This document shows positions 14,401-26,584 of a DNA stretch of 64,000 nt, piece by piece; positions within the stretch are counted from its first letter, which is position 1; each line of letters opens with the position of its first letter. A model generated the notes under the pieces. It made no database searches. It worked only from the letters and a program-made list of their open reading frames with translations, and was not told the DNA's origin. Both the position numbers and the translations under genes were made by a program. Where the stretch lies: the NCBI GenBank assembly GCA_902597095.1, contig CACJWK010000007.1, positions 1-64,000 on the forward strand, written 5' to 3'. The stretch comes from an uncultured Pseudohongiella sp. (GTDB lineage Bacteria; Pseudomonadota; Gammaproteobacteria; Pseudomonadales; Pseudohongiellaceae).

Positions 14401-15752
14401 GGATGCAGCTGGATCGCCTTACCCTCGATGAGCACCGGTTCAAAAGCCTGAATACCCAATCTGTGAAGCGTGGGCGCCCGGTTCAGCAGCACAGGATGCT
14501 CGCGGATGACCTCTGCGAGGATATCCCAGACTTCAGCTGTCTCACGCTCAACCATCTTCTTGGCTGCCTTAATCGTTGTGGCCAGACCGCGTCGTTCCAG
14601 TTTGCCGAAGATGAATGGTTTAAACAGCTCGAGCGCCATCTTCTTGGGTAACCCACATTGATGCAGCTTCAGAGTAGGACCGACGACGATGACGGAACGG
14701 CCGGAGTAATCGACCCGCTTACCCAACAGATTTTGGCGGAAGCGGCCTTGCTTACCCTTGATCATGTCAGCCAGCGATTTCAGTGGCCGCTTGTTTGATC
14801 CGGTTATCGCTCTCCCCCTTCGACCATTATCGAGCAGGGCATCGACCGCTTCCTGCAGCATACGCTTTTCGTTGCGGACGATGATGTCTGGCGCATTTAG
14901 GTCCAGTAATCGCTTGAGGCGATTATTTCTGTTGATCACCCGGCGATAGAGATCGTTCAGGTCTGAGGTGGCAAAGCGGCCACCGTCAAGGGGTACCAGA
15001 GGACGCAAATCGGGGGGCAGAACCGGCAAAACGCTCATCACCATCCATTCCGGCTTGTTGCCGGATTCCGAAAAAGCTTCCAGGAGCTTGAGACGCTTGG
15101 ACAATTTCTTCAGCTTGGTTTCGGAATTCGTCTGCGGGATTTCCTCTCGAAGGCGCGCCACTTCACCTTCTACATCCAGGTCTTTCATGAGGGCCTGAAC
15201 AGCCTCGGCGCCCATCTTGGCTTCGAACTCATCGCTGAATTCTTCCATGGCTTCGTAGTACTGTTCGTCGTTGAGCAACTGGCCCTTCTCTAGGTTCGTC
15301 ATTCCCGGATCGGTTACCACGAAGGATTCGAAGTACAAGATACGCTCAATATCTCTGAGCGTCATATCCAGCAACAAGCCGATGCGTGACGGCAGAGACT
15401 TCAAAAACCAGATGTGGGCTACCGGACTCGCGAGTTCGATGTGTCCCATGCGCTCGCGCCGGACCTTCGAGAGTGCTACTTCCACACCGCATTTCTCACA
15501 GATTACGCCCCGGTGCTTGAGTCGCTTATATTTCCCGCAGAGACACTCATAGTCTTTGACTGGGCCAAAAATCTTGGCGCAGAACAAGCCGTCTCGCTCA
15601 GGTTTGAATGTCCGATAGTTGATCGTCTCTGGCTTCTTTACCTCGCCAAAGGACCACGCCCGGATCATCTCCGGCGAAGCCAGACCGATGCGAATGGAAT
15701 CAAACTCATCTGACTGTGACTGAGATTTCAGCAACCCTAAAAGGTCTTTCAT
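11499..15752 (-). CDS. rpoC: DNA-directed RNA polymerase subunit beta'
   Basis: Beta' holds the catalytic magnesium of RNA polymerase. The product is 1417 residues (E. coli 1407). It shows the N-terminal zinc ribbon [20 protein letters not shown] near residues 70-90 and the invariant active-site motif [14 protein letters not shown] near 455. The frame is open 14 codons further upstream, but the ATG at 15752 has a GGAGG Shine-Dalgarno and gives [11 protein letters not shown], the known N-terminus. It lies 104 bp after rpoB in the same operon. Confidence 0.98.
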   Translation of the reverse strand: MKDLLGLLKSQSQSDEFDSIRIGLASPEMIRAWSFGEVKKPETINYRTFKPERDGLFCAKIFGPVKDYECLCGKYKRLKHRGVICEKCGVEVALSKVRRERMGHIELASPVAHIWFLKSLPSRIGLLLDMTLRDIERILYFESFVVTDPGMTNLEKGQLLNDEQYYEAMEEFSDEFEAKMGAEAVQALMKDLDVEGEVARLREEIPQTNSETKLKKLSKRLKLLEAFSESGNKPEWMVMSVLPVLPPDLRPLVPLDGGRFATSDLNDLYRRVINRNNRLKRLLDLNAPDIIVRNEKRMLQEAVDALLDNGRRGRAITGSNKRPLKSLADMIKGKQGRFRQNLLGKRVDYSGRSVIVVGPTLKLHQCGLPKKMALELFKPFIFGKLERRGLATTIKAAKKMVERETAEVWDILAEVIREHPVLLNRAPTLHRLGIQAFEPVLIEGKAIQLHPLVCAAYNADFDGDQMAVHVPLTLEAQLEARTLMMSTNNILAPANGEPIIVPSQDVVLGLYYMTRERVNAQGEGMVFADPKEVQRAYESGNAHLQARIKVRISESVLNEDGEKETSTAIVDTTVGRVLLFNIVPEGLPFAMVNQKMAKKPISQILNACYRNVGLKETVIFADQLMYTGYKYSTRSGSSIGVNDFEIPDEKAKIIDQANSEVAEIESQFASGLVTQGEKYNKVIDIWSRANDIVAKSMMEGLSTETVVNREGKEEEQESFNSVYVYADSGARGSPAQIRQLAGMRGLMARPDGSIIETPITANFREGLNVSQYFTSTHGARKGLADTALKTANSGYLTRRLVDISQDLVITEEDCGTEEGLTMAPIIEGGDIIAPLGDRVLGRVLAADVIHEESGDVIAEKGTLIGERMVDRLERNGVDQVYVRSPITCETRFGICSQCYGRDLARGHLANVGEAVGVIAAQSIGEPGTQLTMRTFHIGGAASRATASDSVQVKNSGTIHLSNMKTVENVKGELVVVSRSGELVVNDTNGRERERYKLPYGAVVTAGKNRDVEAGQIVATWDPHTHPIVSEVAGKVKFASMEEGITVREQTDEITGLTSMSVIDPAERASSAKELRPAVTVVDKKGKEVCLPGTTVPAHYFLPANAIISLKDGADMNIGDFIARIPQEGSKTRDITGGLPRVADLFEARKPKEPAILAEISGTVSFGKETKGKRRLVITPTDGVNPIDGSSHYETLIPKWRTMTVFEGESIEKGEVVSEGPPAPHDILRLKGVEALAQYIVNEVQDVYRLQGVRINDKHIEVIVRQMLRKVEITNSGDSNLIKGEQLTYTEILEINEQLESEDKQPARYDRQLLGITKASLATESFISAASFQETTRVLTEAAVTGKRDFLRGLKENVVVGRLIPAGTGLAYHEARKKQALEEADSETVSASDVEAALSEALSSEGLDTGADAAPAAE

Positions 15753-15856
15753 TCTATTTCCTCCGCCTGCGCTCCCAAGAGACACGGGCTTCACTAATCA
15801 AAATTTCGCTATTTTCTAGAATTCATCCTAGGACTCATCAATGCGCCGGATCGATA

Positions 15857-18800
15857 CTATTCGCTGACGTCGAGCTCCATATCGATACCAAGAGAGCGTA
15901 TCTCCTTAACCAGAACATTGAAGGATTCCGGCATCGCTGGCTCCATCCGATGATCACCATCCACGATGTTCTTATACATCTTTGTCCGGCCGGCGACGTC
16001 GTCAGATTTAACGGTGAGCATCTCCTGCAGCGTGTAAGCCGCGCCATACGCCTCCAGCGCCCACACCTCCATTTCACCAAAACGCTGCCCACCGAACTGA
16101 GCCTTACCGCCCAGCGGTTGCTGCGTGACCAGACTGTATGATCCGGTGGAGCGCGCATGCATTTTGTCATCAACCAGATGATTGAGTTTCAACATATACA
16201 TGATGCCAACCGTAACAGGACGATCAAAGGCATCCCCGGTGCGACCATCAAACAAGGTGACCTGACCACTTTCGTCCATATCTGCAAGGGCCAGCATATC
16301 CTTGATCTCAGTCTCTGCAGCGCCATCAAAAACCGGTGTTGCCATGGGCACGCCTGACCTCAGATTGGCGGCCAGTTCCCCAAGCTCCTCTTCCGAGAAG
16401 GACTTGATGTCTTCGGTGCGGTTGCCGATTTTGTTGTAGACATCTGTTACCAGCTTTCTGAGCTCTGCCACCTTGGCTTGCGCATCCAGCAGCTTGCCGA
16501 TTTTTTCGCCAAGCCCTTTGGAGGCAGCACCCAGGTGAGTTTCAAGAATTTGACCTACATTCATCCGGGACGGGACACCGAGCGGATTAAGCACGATATC
16601 TACCGGCTCTCCCTTCTCGTCATAGGGCATATCTTCCTCAGGCATAACAACCGAAATCACACCTTTGTTCCCGTGGCGGCCAGCCATCTTGTCTCCTGGC
16701 TGGATAGTGCGCTTGATAGCCAGATACACCTTGACGATCTTCAGTACGCCCGGCGCAAGATCATCCCCCTGAGTGAGTTTGTTCTTCTTGTCCTCAAACC
16801 TTGCGTCCAGCTCGACGCGACGCTCTGCCAGTTGCGCCTCCGCTCTTTCCAACTGCTGGTTCACAGCCTCATTGGACATTCTCAGCTTGAACCAATCTTC
16901 CCGCGGGAGGTTGTTCAGATAGTCGTTGGTGACTTTCTGGCCTTTTTTCAGCTTCGGACCACCGGCAACAACCTTGCCGACCAGCGCCTTCTGCAGCCGC
17001 TCATAAGTGGCTTCCTCAACAATGCGATACTCATCATTGATGTCCTTGCGAACCTGCGCCAGCTGCATCTCTTCGATTTCGATCGCGCGCTGATCTTTTT
17101 CCAGCCCATCTCGGGTAAAAACCTGCACATCAATCACAGTGCCTTTAACGCTCGAAGGCACTCGCAGAGAGGTGTCTTTAACATCAGACGCTTTCTCACC
17201 AAAGATGGCGCGAAGTAGCTTTTCTTCCGGGGTAAGTTGCGTTTCACCCTTCGGTGTCACTTTGCCCACGAGAATGTCGCCAGCACCAACTTCAGCCCCG
17301 ATGTACACAATGCCGGCTTCATCGAGCTTGCCAAGCGCCCCCTCACCAACATTCGGAATGTCTGCAGTGATTTCTTCTGAACCAAGCTTCGTATCCCGAG
17401 CAACACAGGTCAGTTCCTGAATATGGATACTGGTGAACCGATCCTCTTTAACCACGCGCTCGGAAATCAATATCGAATCTTCGAAGTTGTAACCGTTCCA
17501 GGGCATGAATGCGATACGCATGTTCTGACCCAGGGCCAGCTCACCGATATCAATAGACGGACCGTCCGCAAGAATGTCACCGCGGGCTACCGTATCACCG
17601 TCTTTGACCAACGGCTTCTGGGAGATGCAGGTATTCTGATTAGAGCGGGTGTACTTAGTCAGATTATAGATATCAACACCTGCCTCACCCGCGTCCGTTT
17701 CTTCGTCGTTGACGCGAACAATAATTCGCCCGGCATCAACGCTCTCGATGACACCGCCTCTGAAGGCCACCACACAGACCCCCGAATCCCGCGCCACATT
17801 GCGCTCCATACCGGTACCAACCAGCGGCTTCTCCGTTTTAAGAGTGGGCACTGCCTGACGCTGCATGTTAGAACCCATCAGCGCGCGGTTCGCATCATCG
17901 TGTTCAAGAAACGGAATTAATGCTGCAGCAACCGATACCATCTGCTGCGGAGCCACGTCCATGTAGTCCACTTCGTCGCGAGGCTTGAGAGTTGTCTCGC
18001 CCTTGTAACGAACAGTCACCAGCTGATCGACAAACCCGCCTTTTTTATCCAGCGGGGCACTGGCCTGCGCTATGACGAAATCACTTTCGTCGATAGCGGA
18101 CAGGTGGTCGATTTCATCAGTGACCTTGTTCTTCACTACCTTACGGTAGGGACTTTCCAGAAAACCGTAACTATTAGTTCTGGCATAGGTAGCCAGTGAG
18201 TTAATCAGTCCGATATTCGGACCTTCCGGCGTTTCAATAGGACACACGCGACCGTAGTGAGTCGGGTGCACGTCCCGCACTTCAAAACCCGCCCGTTCGC
18301 GGGTCAGGCCACCCGGGCCGAGCGCTGAGACCCGACGCTTGTGAGTCACCTCAGAAAGCGGATTGTTCTGATCCATGAACTGTGACAACTGACTGGAGCC
18401 AAAGAATTCCTTAATAGCAGCGGCAACAGGCTTCGCGTTGATCATGTCCTGCGGCATCAGACCTTCGGAGTCTGCCATGCTGAGTCGTTCCTTGACGGCG
18501 CGCTCAACACGCACCAGGCCGACCCTAAACTGATTCTCGGCCATTTCACCGACCGAGCGAATACGCCGATTACCCAGATGATCAATGTCGTCAACTGAGC
18601 CAAACCCATTGCGAATACCGACCAAGTTCTTCAGCACGTCAACGATGTCGTCGGTATCCAGAACCGGCGCACCGGTTGACTCGGGACGACCCAGCCGACG
18701 GTTGAATTTCATTCGACCAACCGCGGACAGATCGTATCGCTCCGGAGAGAAGAACAAATTGGAAAACAGATTTTCGGCAGACTCCTTCGTCGGAGGCTCA

Positions 18801-19942
18801 CCGGGGCGCATCATGCGATAAATCTCGACCATCGCTTCTAATTTTGACGTGGTCGTATCATTGCGTAATGTGTCGGAAATAAACGGCCCGCAATCGAGGT
18901 CGTTGGTGTAAATAGTCTGAAATTCTGATATCTCTTTCTCAAAGAACTGCTCAACAAGCTCTTCGGTAATCTCTGAATTACAGGCGTAGAGCACCTCCCC
19001 GGTTTCCGCGTCGACGATATCCTGGGCCAGAGAAGTCCCCACTACAAAGTCGCTACTGATGACCAGTTCAGTGAGCTTAGCCGTCTCCATCTGGCGAATA
19101 TGACGGGACGTAATGCGGCGACCTTCCTCGACGATTACCTTGCCCTTTTTGTCCTTGATCGGAAAGGTTAGCACCTCGCCACGCAAACGCGCAGGCACCA
19201 ACTCCAACGCGATAGAAGGTTCTTTACCCTTCTTAATTTTGAAGGAATTGTTCTCGTAGAACATCCCTAGGATTTCCTGAGAATTGAACCCAAGCGCGCG
19301 CAGCAGTACCGTCGCAGGCAGTTTTCGCCGGCGATCAATGCGCACATAGACCATGTCTTTTGGGTCAAACTCAAAGTCCAGCCATGATCCACGGTAGGGA
19401 ATAACCCGTGCCGAGTAGAGTAACTTGCCCGAACTGTGGGTCTTGCCTCGGTCGTGATCAAAGAAAACTCCCGGCGAGCGGTGGAGCTGAGAAACCACTA
19501 CACGCTCGGTGCCATTGATGACAAAAGTGCCGGAATCAGTCATCAACGGGATCTCTCCCATATAGACCTCCTGCTCTTTGATGTCCTTAATCGTTTGCGT
19601 TGTTGATTCCTTGTCATAGAGAATCAAACGCACCTTTACGCGCAGAGAAACAGAGTAGGTTGAGCCCCGAAGCTGGCATTCCTTGACATCAAAGACCGGT
19701 TTCCCGAGTTCGTAGCTCACATATTCCAGTACCGCTTTTCCGGAGTAGCTGACAATTGGGAATACAGATTTAAACGCAGCATGTAAGCCCTGATCGAAGC
19801 GATCCTCGGCGGCGACGCCGTCCTGAGTAAATTGTCTGTAAGAATCAACCTGGATGGACAACAGGTAAGGGATGTCCATGGCGCTTGGCAATTTGCCAAA
19901 ATTCTTACGAATGCGCTTTTTCTCTGTATACGAATAGGCCAT
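15857..19942 (-). CDS. rpoB: DNA-directed RNA polymerase subunit beta
   Basis: Beta forms the other half of the polymerase cleft and the rifampicin pocket. The 1361-residue protein begins [19 protein letters not shown]. The rifampicin region ([20 protein letters not shown] and following [19 protein letters not shown]) is wild type by E. coli comparison, so no resistance is indicated. It is separated from rplL by 168 bp containing the conserved attenuator hairpin, which sets polymerase output below L7/L12 output. Confidence 0.98.
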   Translation of the reverse strand: MAYSYTEKKRIRKNFGKLPSAMDIPYLLSIQVDSYRQFTQDGVAAEDRFDQGLHAAFKSVFPIVSYSGKAVLEYVSYELGKPVFDVKECQLRGSTYSVSLRVKVRLILYDKESTTQTIKDIKEQEVYMGEIPLMTDSGTFVINGTERVVVSQLHRSPGVFFDHDRGKTHSSGKLLYSARVIPYRGSWLDFEFDPKDMVYVRIDRRRKLPATVLLRALGFNSQEILGMFYENNSFKIKKGKEPSIALELVPARLRGEVLTFPIKDKKGKVIVEEGRRITSRHIRQMETAKLTELVISSDFVVGTSLAQDIVDAETGEVLYACNSEITEELVEQFFEKEISEFQTIYTNDLDCGPFISDTLRNDTTTSKLEAMVEIYRMMRPGEPPTKESAENLFSNLFFSPERYDLSAVGRMKFNRRLGRPESTGAPVLDTDDIVDVLKNLVGIRNGFGSVDDIDHLGNRRIRSVGEMAENQFRVGLVRVERAVKERLSMADSEGLMPQDMINAKPVAAAIKEFFGSSQLSQFMDQNNPLSEVTHKRRVSALGPGGLTRERAGFEVRDVHPTHYGRVCPIETPEGPNIGLINSLATYARTNSYGFLESPYRKVVKNKVTDEIDHLSAIDESDFVIAQASAPLDKKGGFVDQLVTVRYKGETTLKPRDEVDYMDVAPQQMVSVAAALIPFLEHDDANRALMGSNMQRQAVPTLKTEKPLVGTGMERNVARDSGVCVVAFRGGVIESVDAGRIIVRVNDEETDAGEAGVDIYNLTKYTRSNQNTCISQKPLVKDGDTVARGDILADGPSIDIGELALGQNMRIAFMPWNGYNFEDSILISERVVKEDRFTSIHIQELTCVARDTKLGSEEITADIPNVGEGALGKLDEAGIVYIGAEVGAGDILVGKVTPKGETQLTPEEKLLRAIFGEKASDVKDTSLRVPSSVKGTVIDVQVFTRDGLEKDQRAIEIEEMQLAQVRKDINDEYRIVEEATYERLQKALVGKVVAGGPKLKKGQKVTNDYLNNLPREDWFKLRMSNEAVNQQLERAEAQLAERRVELDARFEDKKNKLTQGDDLAPGVLKIVKVYLAIKRTIQPGDKMAGRHGNKGVISVVMPEEDMPYDEKGEPVDIVLNPLGVPSRMNVGQILETHLGAASKGLGEKIGKLLDAQAKVAELRKLVTDVYNKIGNRTEDIKSFSEEELGELAANLRSGVPMATPVFDGAAETEIKDMLALADMDESGQVTLFDGRTGDAFDRPVTVGIMYMLKLNHLVDDKMHARSTGSYSLVTQQPLGGKAQFGGQRFGEMEVWALEAYGAAYTLQEMLTVKSDDVAGRTKMYKNIVDGDHRMEPAMPESFNVLVKEIRSLGIDMELDVSE

Positions 19943-20053
19943 TAGTCTGTTCCTAGCTATGAGTACTGTGTATCAAAACTATCGGCAGAGATTACAGCGC
20001 CCTGCCTGCCGCTTGCCCCACCTCAGTGGAGGCAGTATTCCGAAGCGCAGAAA

Positions 20054-20086
20054 GGCACCAGGCTCATTTGCCATGAACCTGGTGCC
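20054..20086 (-). terminator. rplL-rpoB attenuator hairpin
   Basis: A 9-bp stem (GGCACCAGG / CCTGGTGCC) is extended by a TCAT/ATGA inner stem across one mismatch. On the minus strand it is followed by a short U-run (TTTCTG). It is in the position of the partial terminator known between rplL and rpoB in E. coli, where only a fraction of transcripts read into rpoBC. Confidence 0.75.
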
Positions 20087-20110
20087 GTGTCTCGCTTAAG
20101 CTCGAGCTTA

Positions 20111-20491
20111 TTACTTAAGCTCAACGGTTGCGCCAGCTTCTTCCAGAGCCTTTTTGGCTTCTTCGGCTTCTGCTTTCGGGGCAGCTTCCTTAAGTGTGGA
20201 AGGTGCGCCATCAACCATTTCTTTGGCCTCTTTGAGTCCAAGGCCGGTAATGCCGCGGACTGCCTTGATGACGTTGACTTTCTTGTCGCCGGCAGCGGTC
20301 AGAACGATATCAAACTCGTCCTTTTCCTCAGATGGCGCTGCATCGCCGCCCGCTGCCGCAACCGGAGCTGCCGCAACTGCAGCAGCAGCCGATACACCAA
20401 ATTTTTCTTCCATTGCTTCAACCAGCTGAACAACGTCCATCACCGACATTTCAGCAATTGCATCAAGTACTTCTTCTCTAGATAGAGACAT
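20111..20491 (-). CDS. rplL: 50S ribosomal protein L7/L12
   Basis: L7/L12 forms the stalk that recruits translation factor GTPases. The 126-residue acidic protein has the N-terminal dimerisation helix ([20 protein letters not shown]), an Ala-rich hinge near residues 35-50, and the C-terminal factor-binding domain [20 protein letters not shown]. It follows rplJ by 39 bp and precedes the attenuator. Confidence 0.98.
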   Translation of the reverse strand: MSLSREEVLDAIAEMSVMDVVQLVEAMEEKFGVSAAAAVAAAPVAAAGGDAAPSEEKDEFDIVLTAAGDKKVNVIKAVRGITGLGLKEAKEMVDGAPSTLKEAAPKAEAEEAKKALEEAGATVELK

Positions 20492-20530
20492 GATTCTTAT
20501 CTCCTAAAATAAGCGTAATAATCAAAGGAA

Positions 20531-21061
20531 TTAGGCCGCATCCTGTTTCTGGTCTCGAACAGCAGCTACCGCTCGGGTAACTTTCGAAGGAACTTCGTTC
20601 ATTGTTCTTGCCAGTTTAGTGACAGGTGCCAGCATGACACTCATGAGCATAGACCGCGCCTGATCCAGCGTCGGCAGTTTCGCCAACACATCGATCTGGC
20701 TGGCATCCATGAGTTGCCCACCAACAGACAGCGCCTTTATTTCGAAATCGTCGTTTTCTTTCGAAAAATCCTTCAAAACGCGTGCAGCTGCACCCGGATC
20801 TTCCTGAGAAAACGCTAAAATCGTCGGACCTACCACCGCTTTTTGAATACACTCGAATTCAGTATCCGCAACCGCACGCTTCAGTAGCGTGTTCCGGACT
20901 ACGCGCAGATAAACCTTATTCTCACGAGCATTCTTGCGAAGCGCAGTCATGTCCTCCACAGATACCCCGCGATAATCAGCGAGGACTGCAGACAAAGCAC
21001 TGCTAGCAGCCTGATTGACTTCAGAGACTATTTGTTGCTTGTCTTCCAGTCGTATAGCCAC
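20531..21061 (-). CDS. rplJ: 50S ribosomal protein L10
   Basis: L10 anchors L7/L12 dimers to the ribosome, and the L10-L12 complex represses its own mRNA. The 176 residues include LRKNARENKVYLRVVRNTLL and an Ala/Val-rich C-terminal helix. The start is GTG with GGAG seven bases upstream. The 268-bp upstream gap contains the conserved L10 leader, which supports autogenous control. Confidence 0.97.
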   Translation of the reverse strand: MAIRLEDKQQIVSEVNQAASSALSAVLADYRGVSVEDMTALRKNARENKVYLRVVRNTLLKRAVADTEFECIQKAVVGPTILAFSQEDPGAAARVLKDFSKENDDFEIKALSVGGQLMDASQIDVLAKLPTLDQARSMLMSVMLAPVTKLARTMNEVPSKVTRAVAAVRDQKQDAA

Positions 21062-21149
21062 TAGTTAACTCCTTATCAAATGGCTCCTGGAGAGCCTATT
21101 CTGACAGCTTTCGCTGCCACCGAGTTTGGTGATAAGAGCCGGAGCAAAT

Positions 21150-21235
21150 CCGGATCGGGTTTCACCATCTGCGTAGGAAATTAAGAAACCGGTTGCCAAC
21201 AAGCACAACTGCTTCACCTACGGTCTTTGATGATC
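21150..21235 (-). ncRNA. L10 leader (autoregulatory RNA element)
   Basis: The minus strand contains AAAGACCGTAGGTG followed about 40 nt later by CTTAATTTCCTACGCAGATG. This closely follows the E. coli rplJ leader (AGACCGCAGGTG ... CTTAATCCCCTGCGTAGACG), and the two parts can pair (CCGTAGG with CCTACG). In E. coli the L10-L12 complex binds this element and blocks rplJ translation. Element boundaries are approximate. Confidence 0.75.
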
Positions 21236-21329
21236 TCGGCCGTTCCCAGAAACAGCGAAACCACTCAAAGTCATGGTGCGGCGTGTATGACCGAGTCAGC
21301 CAATCACGACGCACTCAATTCAAATTGGG

Positions 21330-22025
21330 TTAGAGTGCCAGCGATGACTGGTCGATCTGTAAACCTGGCCCCATGGTAGAGGAAAGCACTACCTTCTTGA
21401 TGTAGACACCCTTGGCGGATGACGGCTTCGCTTTTTTCAGATCAGCCAGCAGCGCTTCCAGATTGGACTTAATAGCCTCACCCTCAAAGCCGACTTTCCC
21501 GATACCGCCATGAATAATGCCGTTTTTGTCTGTGCGATAGCGCACTTGGCCGGCCTTGGCATTCTGCACCGCTGATTCCACATCAGGTGTCACTGTCCCA
21601 ACCTTGGGGTTCGGCATAAGGCCTCTGGGCCCGAGTACTGTGCCCAGTTTACCCACCACACGCATGGCGTCGGGGGTCGCAATGACCACATCAAAATCGA
21701 GATTACCGCCCTGAATAGATTCAGCAAGATCGTCGAATCCGACGATGTCTGCGCCTGCAGCCTTGGCTTTTTCAGCGTTATCACCCTGAGCGAACACAGC
21801 CACGCGCACATCCTTGCCGGTGCCTGCTGGCAAAGTTGTTGAGCCACGTACGACCTGATCAGATTTACGTGGATCCACTCCGAGGTTCACAGAAACATCA
21901 ATCGACTCTTTGAACTTGGGAGAGGCAAACTCGGCGATCAAAGAGACTGCTTCTTCTACAGAGTAGGTTTTGGCTGAATCCAGTTTTTCAGCCATGGCTT
22001 GTTGCTTCTTGGATAATTTGGCCAT
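21330..22025 (-). CDS. rplA: 50S ribosomal protein L1
   Basis: L1 is the mobile protein of the E-site stalk and, in E. coli, represses the rplK-rplA mRNA. The 231 residues contain [20 protein letters not shown] near residue 46 and the signature [20 protein letters not shown] in the second half. Its ATG shares one base with the rplK TAA stop (TAATG), indicating coupled translation. Confidence 0.98.
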   Translation of the reverse strand: MAKLSKKQQAMAEKLDSAKTYSVEEAVSLIAEFASPKFKESIDVSVNLGVDPRKSDQVVRGSTTLPAGTGKDVRVAVFAQGDNAEKAKAAGADIVGFDDLAESIQGGNLDFDVVIATPDAMRVVGKLGTVLGPRGLMPNPKVGTVTPDVESAVQNAKAGQVRYRTDKNGIIHGGIGKVGFEGEAIKSNLEALLADLKKAKPSSAKGVYIKKVVLSSTMGPGLQIDQSSLAL

Positions 22026-22459
22026 TACTCAACCCCTTCCACTTCCAGACCGGCACTGCGCGCACTGCCAGCTAGCGTCCGAACCGCTGCATCCATATCG
22101 GCCGCCGTCAGATCCGGCATTTTCTGCGTCGCGATTTCTTCCAGCTGCGCCCGGCTGACTTTGCCGACTTTTTCAGTATTAGGACGGCCACTGCCTTTCT
22201 TGATACCCGCTGCTTTACGAAGAAGCACAGAGGCTGGCGGTGTCTTGGTAATAAAGGTAAAGCTGCGGTCTGCATATACAGTGATTACAACGGGAATAGG
22301 CAAGCCGGGCTCGGTACCCTGTGTCTGGGCATTGAACGCCTTGCAAAATTCCATGATGTTTACACCGTGCTGACCCAGAGCAGGGCCAACGGGAGGACTG
22401 GGGTTTGCCTGGCCAGCACCCACCTGTAGCTTGATATAAGCCAATACTTTCTTAGCCAT
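22025..22459 (-). CDS. rplK: 50S ribosomal protein L11
   Basis: L11 forms the factor-binding region with the L10 stalk and is needed for RelA-dependent stringent response. The frame is open upstream to 22681 over the end of nusG, but the ATG at 22459 has an AAGGAG Shine-Dalgarno. That start gives [20 protein letters not shown], the canonical start, and 144 residues. The [20 protein letters not shown] block is intact. The 169-bp gap to nusG probably holds the rplK promoter and the L1 target, though I could not place hexamers with confidence. Confidence 0.97.
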   Translation of the reverse strand: MAKKVLAYIKLQVGAGQANPSPPVGPALGQHGVNIMEFCKAFNAQTQGTEPGLPIPVVITVYADRSFTFITKTPPASVLLRKAAGIKKGSGRPNTEKVGKVSRAQLEEIATQKMPDLTAADMDAAVRTLAGSARSAGLEVEGVE

Positions 22460-22628
22460 AAGATTCTCCTTGGGTTCGAGCGCTGGGCCTGCACACGGTC
22501 GGACTATTACGCGCAGCCATTCCGTATGGATCTCAACTCCCCTTTCCACCCCTTGCACGGCTAAATGCCCGGGGATCGATGTCATAGAGCCGGAGCATGA
22601 TACAAGCTCCACGCTTATCAGCGGGCCC

Positions 22629-23162
22629 CTAGCTTTTCTCCACCTGACCAAACTCAAGTTCGACTGGCGTGGAGCGACCAAAAATCAATACCGCAACGCG
22701 CAGGCGGCTCTTTTCGTAATTCACTTCCTCGACTGTACCGGTGAAATCGTTGAACGGGCCATCAGTAACCCGAACCATCTCACCGGGCTCATAAACCACT
22801 TTATGAGTGGGCGTATCCTCACTGTCTTCCATGCGCTGCAGAATCTTGTTCGCTTCCGCATCCGTAATGGGAGCAGGCTTTTCCGCCGTACCACCGATAA
22901 ATCCCATCACCCGCGGTGTCTCTTTAACCAGATGCCACGTTTCGTCATTCAGATCCATATGAACCAGGACATAACCCGGGAAAAATTTCCGCTCACTCTT
23001 ACGCTTCTGCCCCGCTCGCATCTCCACCACTTCTTCGGTCGGAACCAGTACTTCATCGAAGTGCTCTTCCATACCCGACAGGGCGATGCGCTCTTTCAGG
23101 GCGTGCATAACCTTTTTCTCGTAGCCCGAGTAAGCGTGAACCACATACCAGCGTTTAGCCAT
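22629..23162 (-). CDS. nusG: Transcription termination/antitermination protein NusG
   Basis: NusG is a processivity factor that links RNA polymerase to Rho or to the ribosome through S10. The 177 residues show an N-terminal NGN domain ([34 protein letters not shown]) and a C-terminal KOW domain ([20 protein letters not shown]). It is 9 bp downstream of secE, in the conserved secE-nusG pair. Confidence 0.98.
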   Translation of the reverse strand: MAKRWYVVHAYSGYEKKVMHALKERIALSGMEEHFDEVLVPTEEVVEMRAGQKRKSERKFFPGYVLVHMDLNDETWHLVKETPRVMGFIGGTAEKPAPITDAEANKILQRMEDSEDTPTHKVVYEPGEMVRVTDGPFNDFTGTVEEVNYEKSRLRVAVLIFGRSTPVELEFGQVEKS

Positions 23163-23171
23163 TGTCTTCCT

Positions 23172-23540
23172 CTAACCGATCACCGAAGAAACCACGCCGT
23201 TCAGGCCCCAATCCAGAAGCCAGAGGATCAGCGCCACAATGAAAATAACGATGAGGACGACGATTGTTGTCTGCGTAGTTTCCTGCCTCGTTGGCCAAAC
23301 CACCTTTCTGATTTCTACCCGGGCATCCAGACACAGCGTCACAAAGGCTTTACCTTTTACCGTCTGCGATGCAAGCCACCCCGCCGCGCCCGCTACCACC
23401 AGCAAGCCCATTGTGCGGATTAACAACGATTCTGCTGAAAAATAGGAATTGCCATAGACAGCTGCACCGACAATGACGGCTACGGCCGCCCACTTTGCCC
23501 AGTCCAGCGTTCCTTCTTCACTTTCGATCTTGTCAGCCAT
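23172..23540 (-). CDS. secE: Preprotein translocase subunit SecE
   Basis: SecE clamps SecY in the inner-membrane translocon. At 122 residues it is the long gammaproteobacterial form. Two N-terminal membrane segments (about residues 14-32 and 38-58) precede the conserved amphipathic helix EIRKVVWPTRQETTQTTIVV and the essential third membrane helix near 92-115. It lies 58 bp after tRNA-Trp, probably in the same transcript. Confidence 0.96.
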   Translation of the reverse strand: MADKIESEEGTLDWAKWAAVAVIVGAAVYGNSYFSAESLLIRTMGLLVVAGAAGWLASQTVKGKAFVTLCLDARVEIRKVVWPTRQETTQTTIVVLIVIFIVALILWLLDWGLNGVVSSVIG

Positions 23541-23598
23541 AACTACTTTGTTGTTTCATTTAGAAGGCATTTGGCTCTGCCTACCGTGCCAGTGCTAG

Positions 23599-23674
<76 letters not shown>

Positions 23675-23801
23675 ACGATATCGTGTCAAGTTCAGGTCTC
23701 TGTCTCATCAGGCATACGGGTTGACTCGATTTGGCTGGCCGCTTGGAAAGAAGCAGCCACGAGCTTTGTCGCAAGCTTGCAGGACCTGTTTCTGTCGGCC
23801 A

Positions 23802-23854
23802 GTCGGCAGTACCGCAGCCACCCGAACCGTTTACTCAGAGTCGTTACTGCCGAC
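23802..23854. repeat. Inverted repeat between tuf copy 2 and tRNA-Trp
   Basis: A perfect 10-bp inverted repeat (GTCGGCAGTA / TACTGCCGAC) encloses 33 bases. It lies in the 252-bp gap that otherwise has no gene. It may form a transcript structure that guides processing of the tuf-tRNA-secE RNA, or be a relic of a deleted tRNA unit. No function is assigned. Confidence 0.5.
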
Positions 23855-23874
23855 CCGTTTCATAAAGACGACTA

Positions 23875-23905
23875 AGCCAGCGCACCGGCTCCCGGTGTGC
23901 TGGCT
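23875..23905 (-). terminator. Hairpin after the second tuf gene
   Basis: A 14-bp stem with one G-T pair (AGCCAGCGCACCGG / CCGGTGTGCTGGCT) and a 3-base loop starts about 20 bp beyond the tuf stop. Only a poor U-run follows (TTAGTCGTCTTT). It may terminate partly, so tRNA-Trp-secE-nusG could still receive read-through. Confidence 0.6.
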
Positions 23906-23923
23906 CCGATAATTGATGCTTTA

Positions 23924-25117
<1,194 letters not shown>

Positions 25118-25402
25118 GCCAGACAGCCTCTATCTTCAAACGTTTGATCAATGTGGTTTAAATCTTTTCCTGCTTCCCAGGTTCATTCCTGACTGGGTGT
25201 TGCTCATCTGTCCCTACCTTTTCATCCCTTCCAGATCGGGCCGAAGTTCATGCCATGTGCTGCCAAACTTCTCTCATCCCTGCACTAAGCGCTTTATCCG
25301 GCGCCGTCTTGTCGGGGCCTCTGGTTCGCTCTCATCGGGATCAGGTCCCCCCTACCCTGCCCGCGACCAGCTTGGCTGAGCCTCGTGTTACGCTAACAAT
25401 TC

Positions 25403-25478
25403 TGGTGCTCACTCCCGGAGTTGAACCGGGGACCTCTTCATTACCAATGAAGTGCTCTACCGCCTGAGCTAAGCGAGC
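25403..25478 (-). tRNA. tRNA-Thr (GGT anticodon)
   Basis: 76 nt including encoded CCA. The acceptor stem GCTCGCT pairs with AGTGAGC through one G-T pair, the anticodon stem-loop is CTTCATTGGTAATGAAG, and the T-arm GGTTCAA is present. It is third in the Tyr-Gly-Thr-tuf series. Confidence 0.97.
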
Positions 25479-25567
25479 CAGTCTCTATCCATCAAGCCCA
25501 GCGGTGCGATGAAATTTCTACTTTCATTGTCTATTTTCCGTTTTCAACCCGTATGTTGGGTCGAAAA

Positions 25568-25641
25568 TGGAGCGGGTAGCGGGAATCGAACCCGCGCAAC
25601 CAGCTTGGAAGGCTGGGGTTCTACCTCTGAACTATACCCGC
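25568..25641 (-). tRNA. tRNA-Gly (TCC anticodon)
   Basis: 74 nt including encoded CCA. The acceptor stem is GCGGGTA/TACCCGC, the anticodon loop contains CTTCCAA, and the T-loop is GTTCGATTC. It lies between tRNA-Tyr and tRNA-Thr. Confidence 0.97.
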
Positions 25642-25755
25642 TAATCTCTTGCTGACCGTTTACGAATGTGCCCGACCCAGCACTCCCGCCCCATAGGAGA
25701 CTGCCGCGCGCTCTTTGCCTGATGGAGATTTACGTCAATATCCCGAAAAATCAGG

Positions 25756-25839
25756 TGGTGGAGGGGGGTGGATTCGAACCACCGAAGCTTGCGCGTCAGA
25801 TTTACAGTCTGATCCCTTTGGCCACTCGGGAACCCCTCC
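25756..25839 (-). tRNA. tRNA-Tyr (GTA anticodon)
   Basis: 84 nt with the long class II variable arm expected for tRNA-Tyr. The acceptor stem is GGAGGGG/CCCCTCC, the anticodon loop is CTGTAAA, and CCA is encoded. It is the first gene of the tRNA-tuf unit, downstream of a good promoter. Confidence 0.97.
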
Positions 25840-25890
25840 TAGAAGATATCCCAAGGGTCAAAAACCCTGGCTCTCCAACTCAGGGGCGGC

Positions 25891-25919
25891 ATTTTATTGG
25901 AATTGGGTGGCTTGTGCAA
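25891..25919 (-). promoter_or_regulatory. Sigma-70 promoter for the tRNA-Tyr/Gly/Thr-tuf unit
   Basis: On the minus strand TTGCAC and TAAAAT are separated by 17 bases, with a GC-rich discriminator (GCCGCCCC) after the -10 box, as in stringent stable-RNA promoters. It overlaps the last codons of the upstream SPOR-like gene. The start would fall about 45 bp before tRNA-Tyr. Confidence 0.6.
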
Positions 25920-26574
25920 TCGTTTGACAGAGATTTTCTACTCGACTCAATTTCGGCCTTTCTCTAGTTAAATCAAGCCATTCGGGCGTCTCAACACGCC
26001 CGGATTGAGTCGGTCTGAGCCAGAGCTTCAGCCTTTCTGGCTCCGGTTGAATTCGCTCTATTTGAGGGCTGTAACCAAGCGTCGATATTCGATCCCGCAG
26101 CGACACCGCAGCTCTAGCCAAGTCAAAACTGCCGAGCTCGATGGCATTTTGACCGTCACCGCTACTGATAATACCAATATCGGCTGTGACGTCAGCCGCT
26201 ACCAGACGGGCTGCGAGATCTTCCAGGGTGAGGCGGGCGATCTCAGCGGAGGGTGTTGGCGGCAGAAAGACCCGGTACTGACGCTCACGGCCTGACTGGC
26301 CCGCCGCATAGGCAGCGTCGAGACCCCGGCGGATCGCCTCAGCCATGAAATCTGCCGCCTCCGCCTCATCCCCAAAACCCGACACCAGGGAACAAAGACG
26401 CTCCGGCTCCGAGTCAGCCTGAAGGTTACGCGCGTCAAATTCAGAAACCAGCGTCAAGCCGGAATTCAGCAAAGAGCGCGACTCCCCTGCTTCCGGCTCA
26501 GGCAATGGCCAGCCCAAAGTCCAGCCAAGGTAGGCCAGATTTAACAGCACCAGGGTGATCACTACGTAACGCAT
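25894..26574 (-). CDS. SPOR-like domain membrane protein downstream of coaX
   Basis: A 226-residue protein anchored by one N-terminal membrane helix (MRYVVITLVLLNLAYLGWTL). It ends in a region resembling a SPOR peptidoglycan-binding domain (QYRVFLPPTPSAEIA ... ELGSFDLARAAVSLRDRIS, about residues 112-190). The open frame extends 60 codons upstream into coaX, but the ATG at 26574 directly precedes the hydrophobic helix. It lies 10 bp after coaX. The same birA-coaX-SPOR order upstream of tRNA-tuf is seen in Pseudomonas. The domain call rests on pattern and context only. Confidence 0.75.
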   Translation of the reverse strand: MRYVVITLVLLNLAYLGWTLGWPLPEPEAGESRSLLNSGLTLVSEFDARNLQADSEPERLCSLVSGFGDEAEAADFMAEAIRRGLDAAYAAGQSGRERQYRVFLPPTPSAEIARLTLEDLAARLVAADVTADIGIISSGDGQNAIELGSFDLARAAVSLRDRISTLGYSPQIERIQPEPERLKLWLRPTQSGRVETPEWLDLTRERPKLSRVENLCQTIAQATQFQ

Positions 26575-26584
26575 AGACGCAATC

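Noticed and set aside
15753-15794. Fourteen-codon N-terminal extension of rpoC
   Set aside because: The ATG at 15752 has a perfect GGAGG at the right distance and matches the known N-terminus. The extension covers the Shine-Dalgarno.
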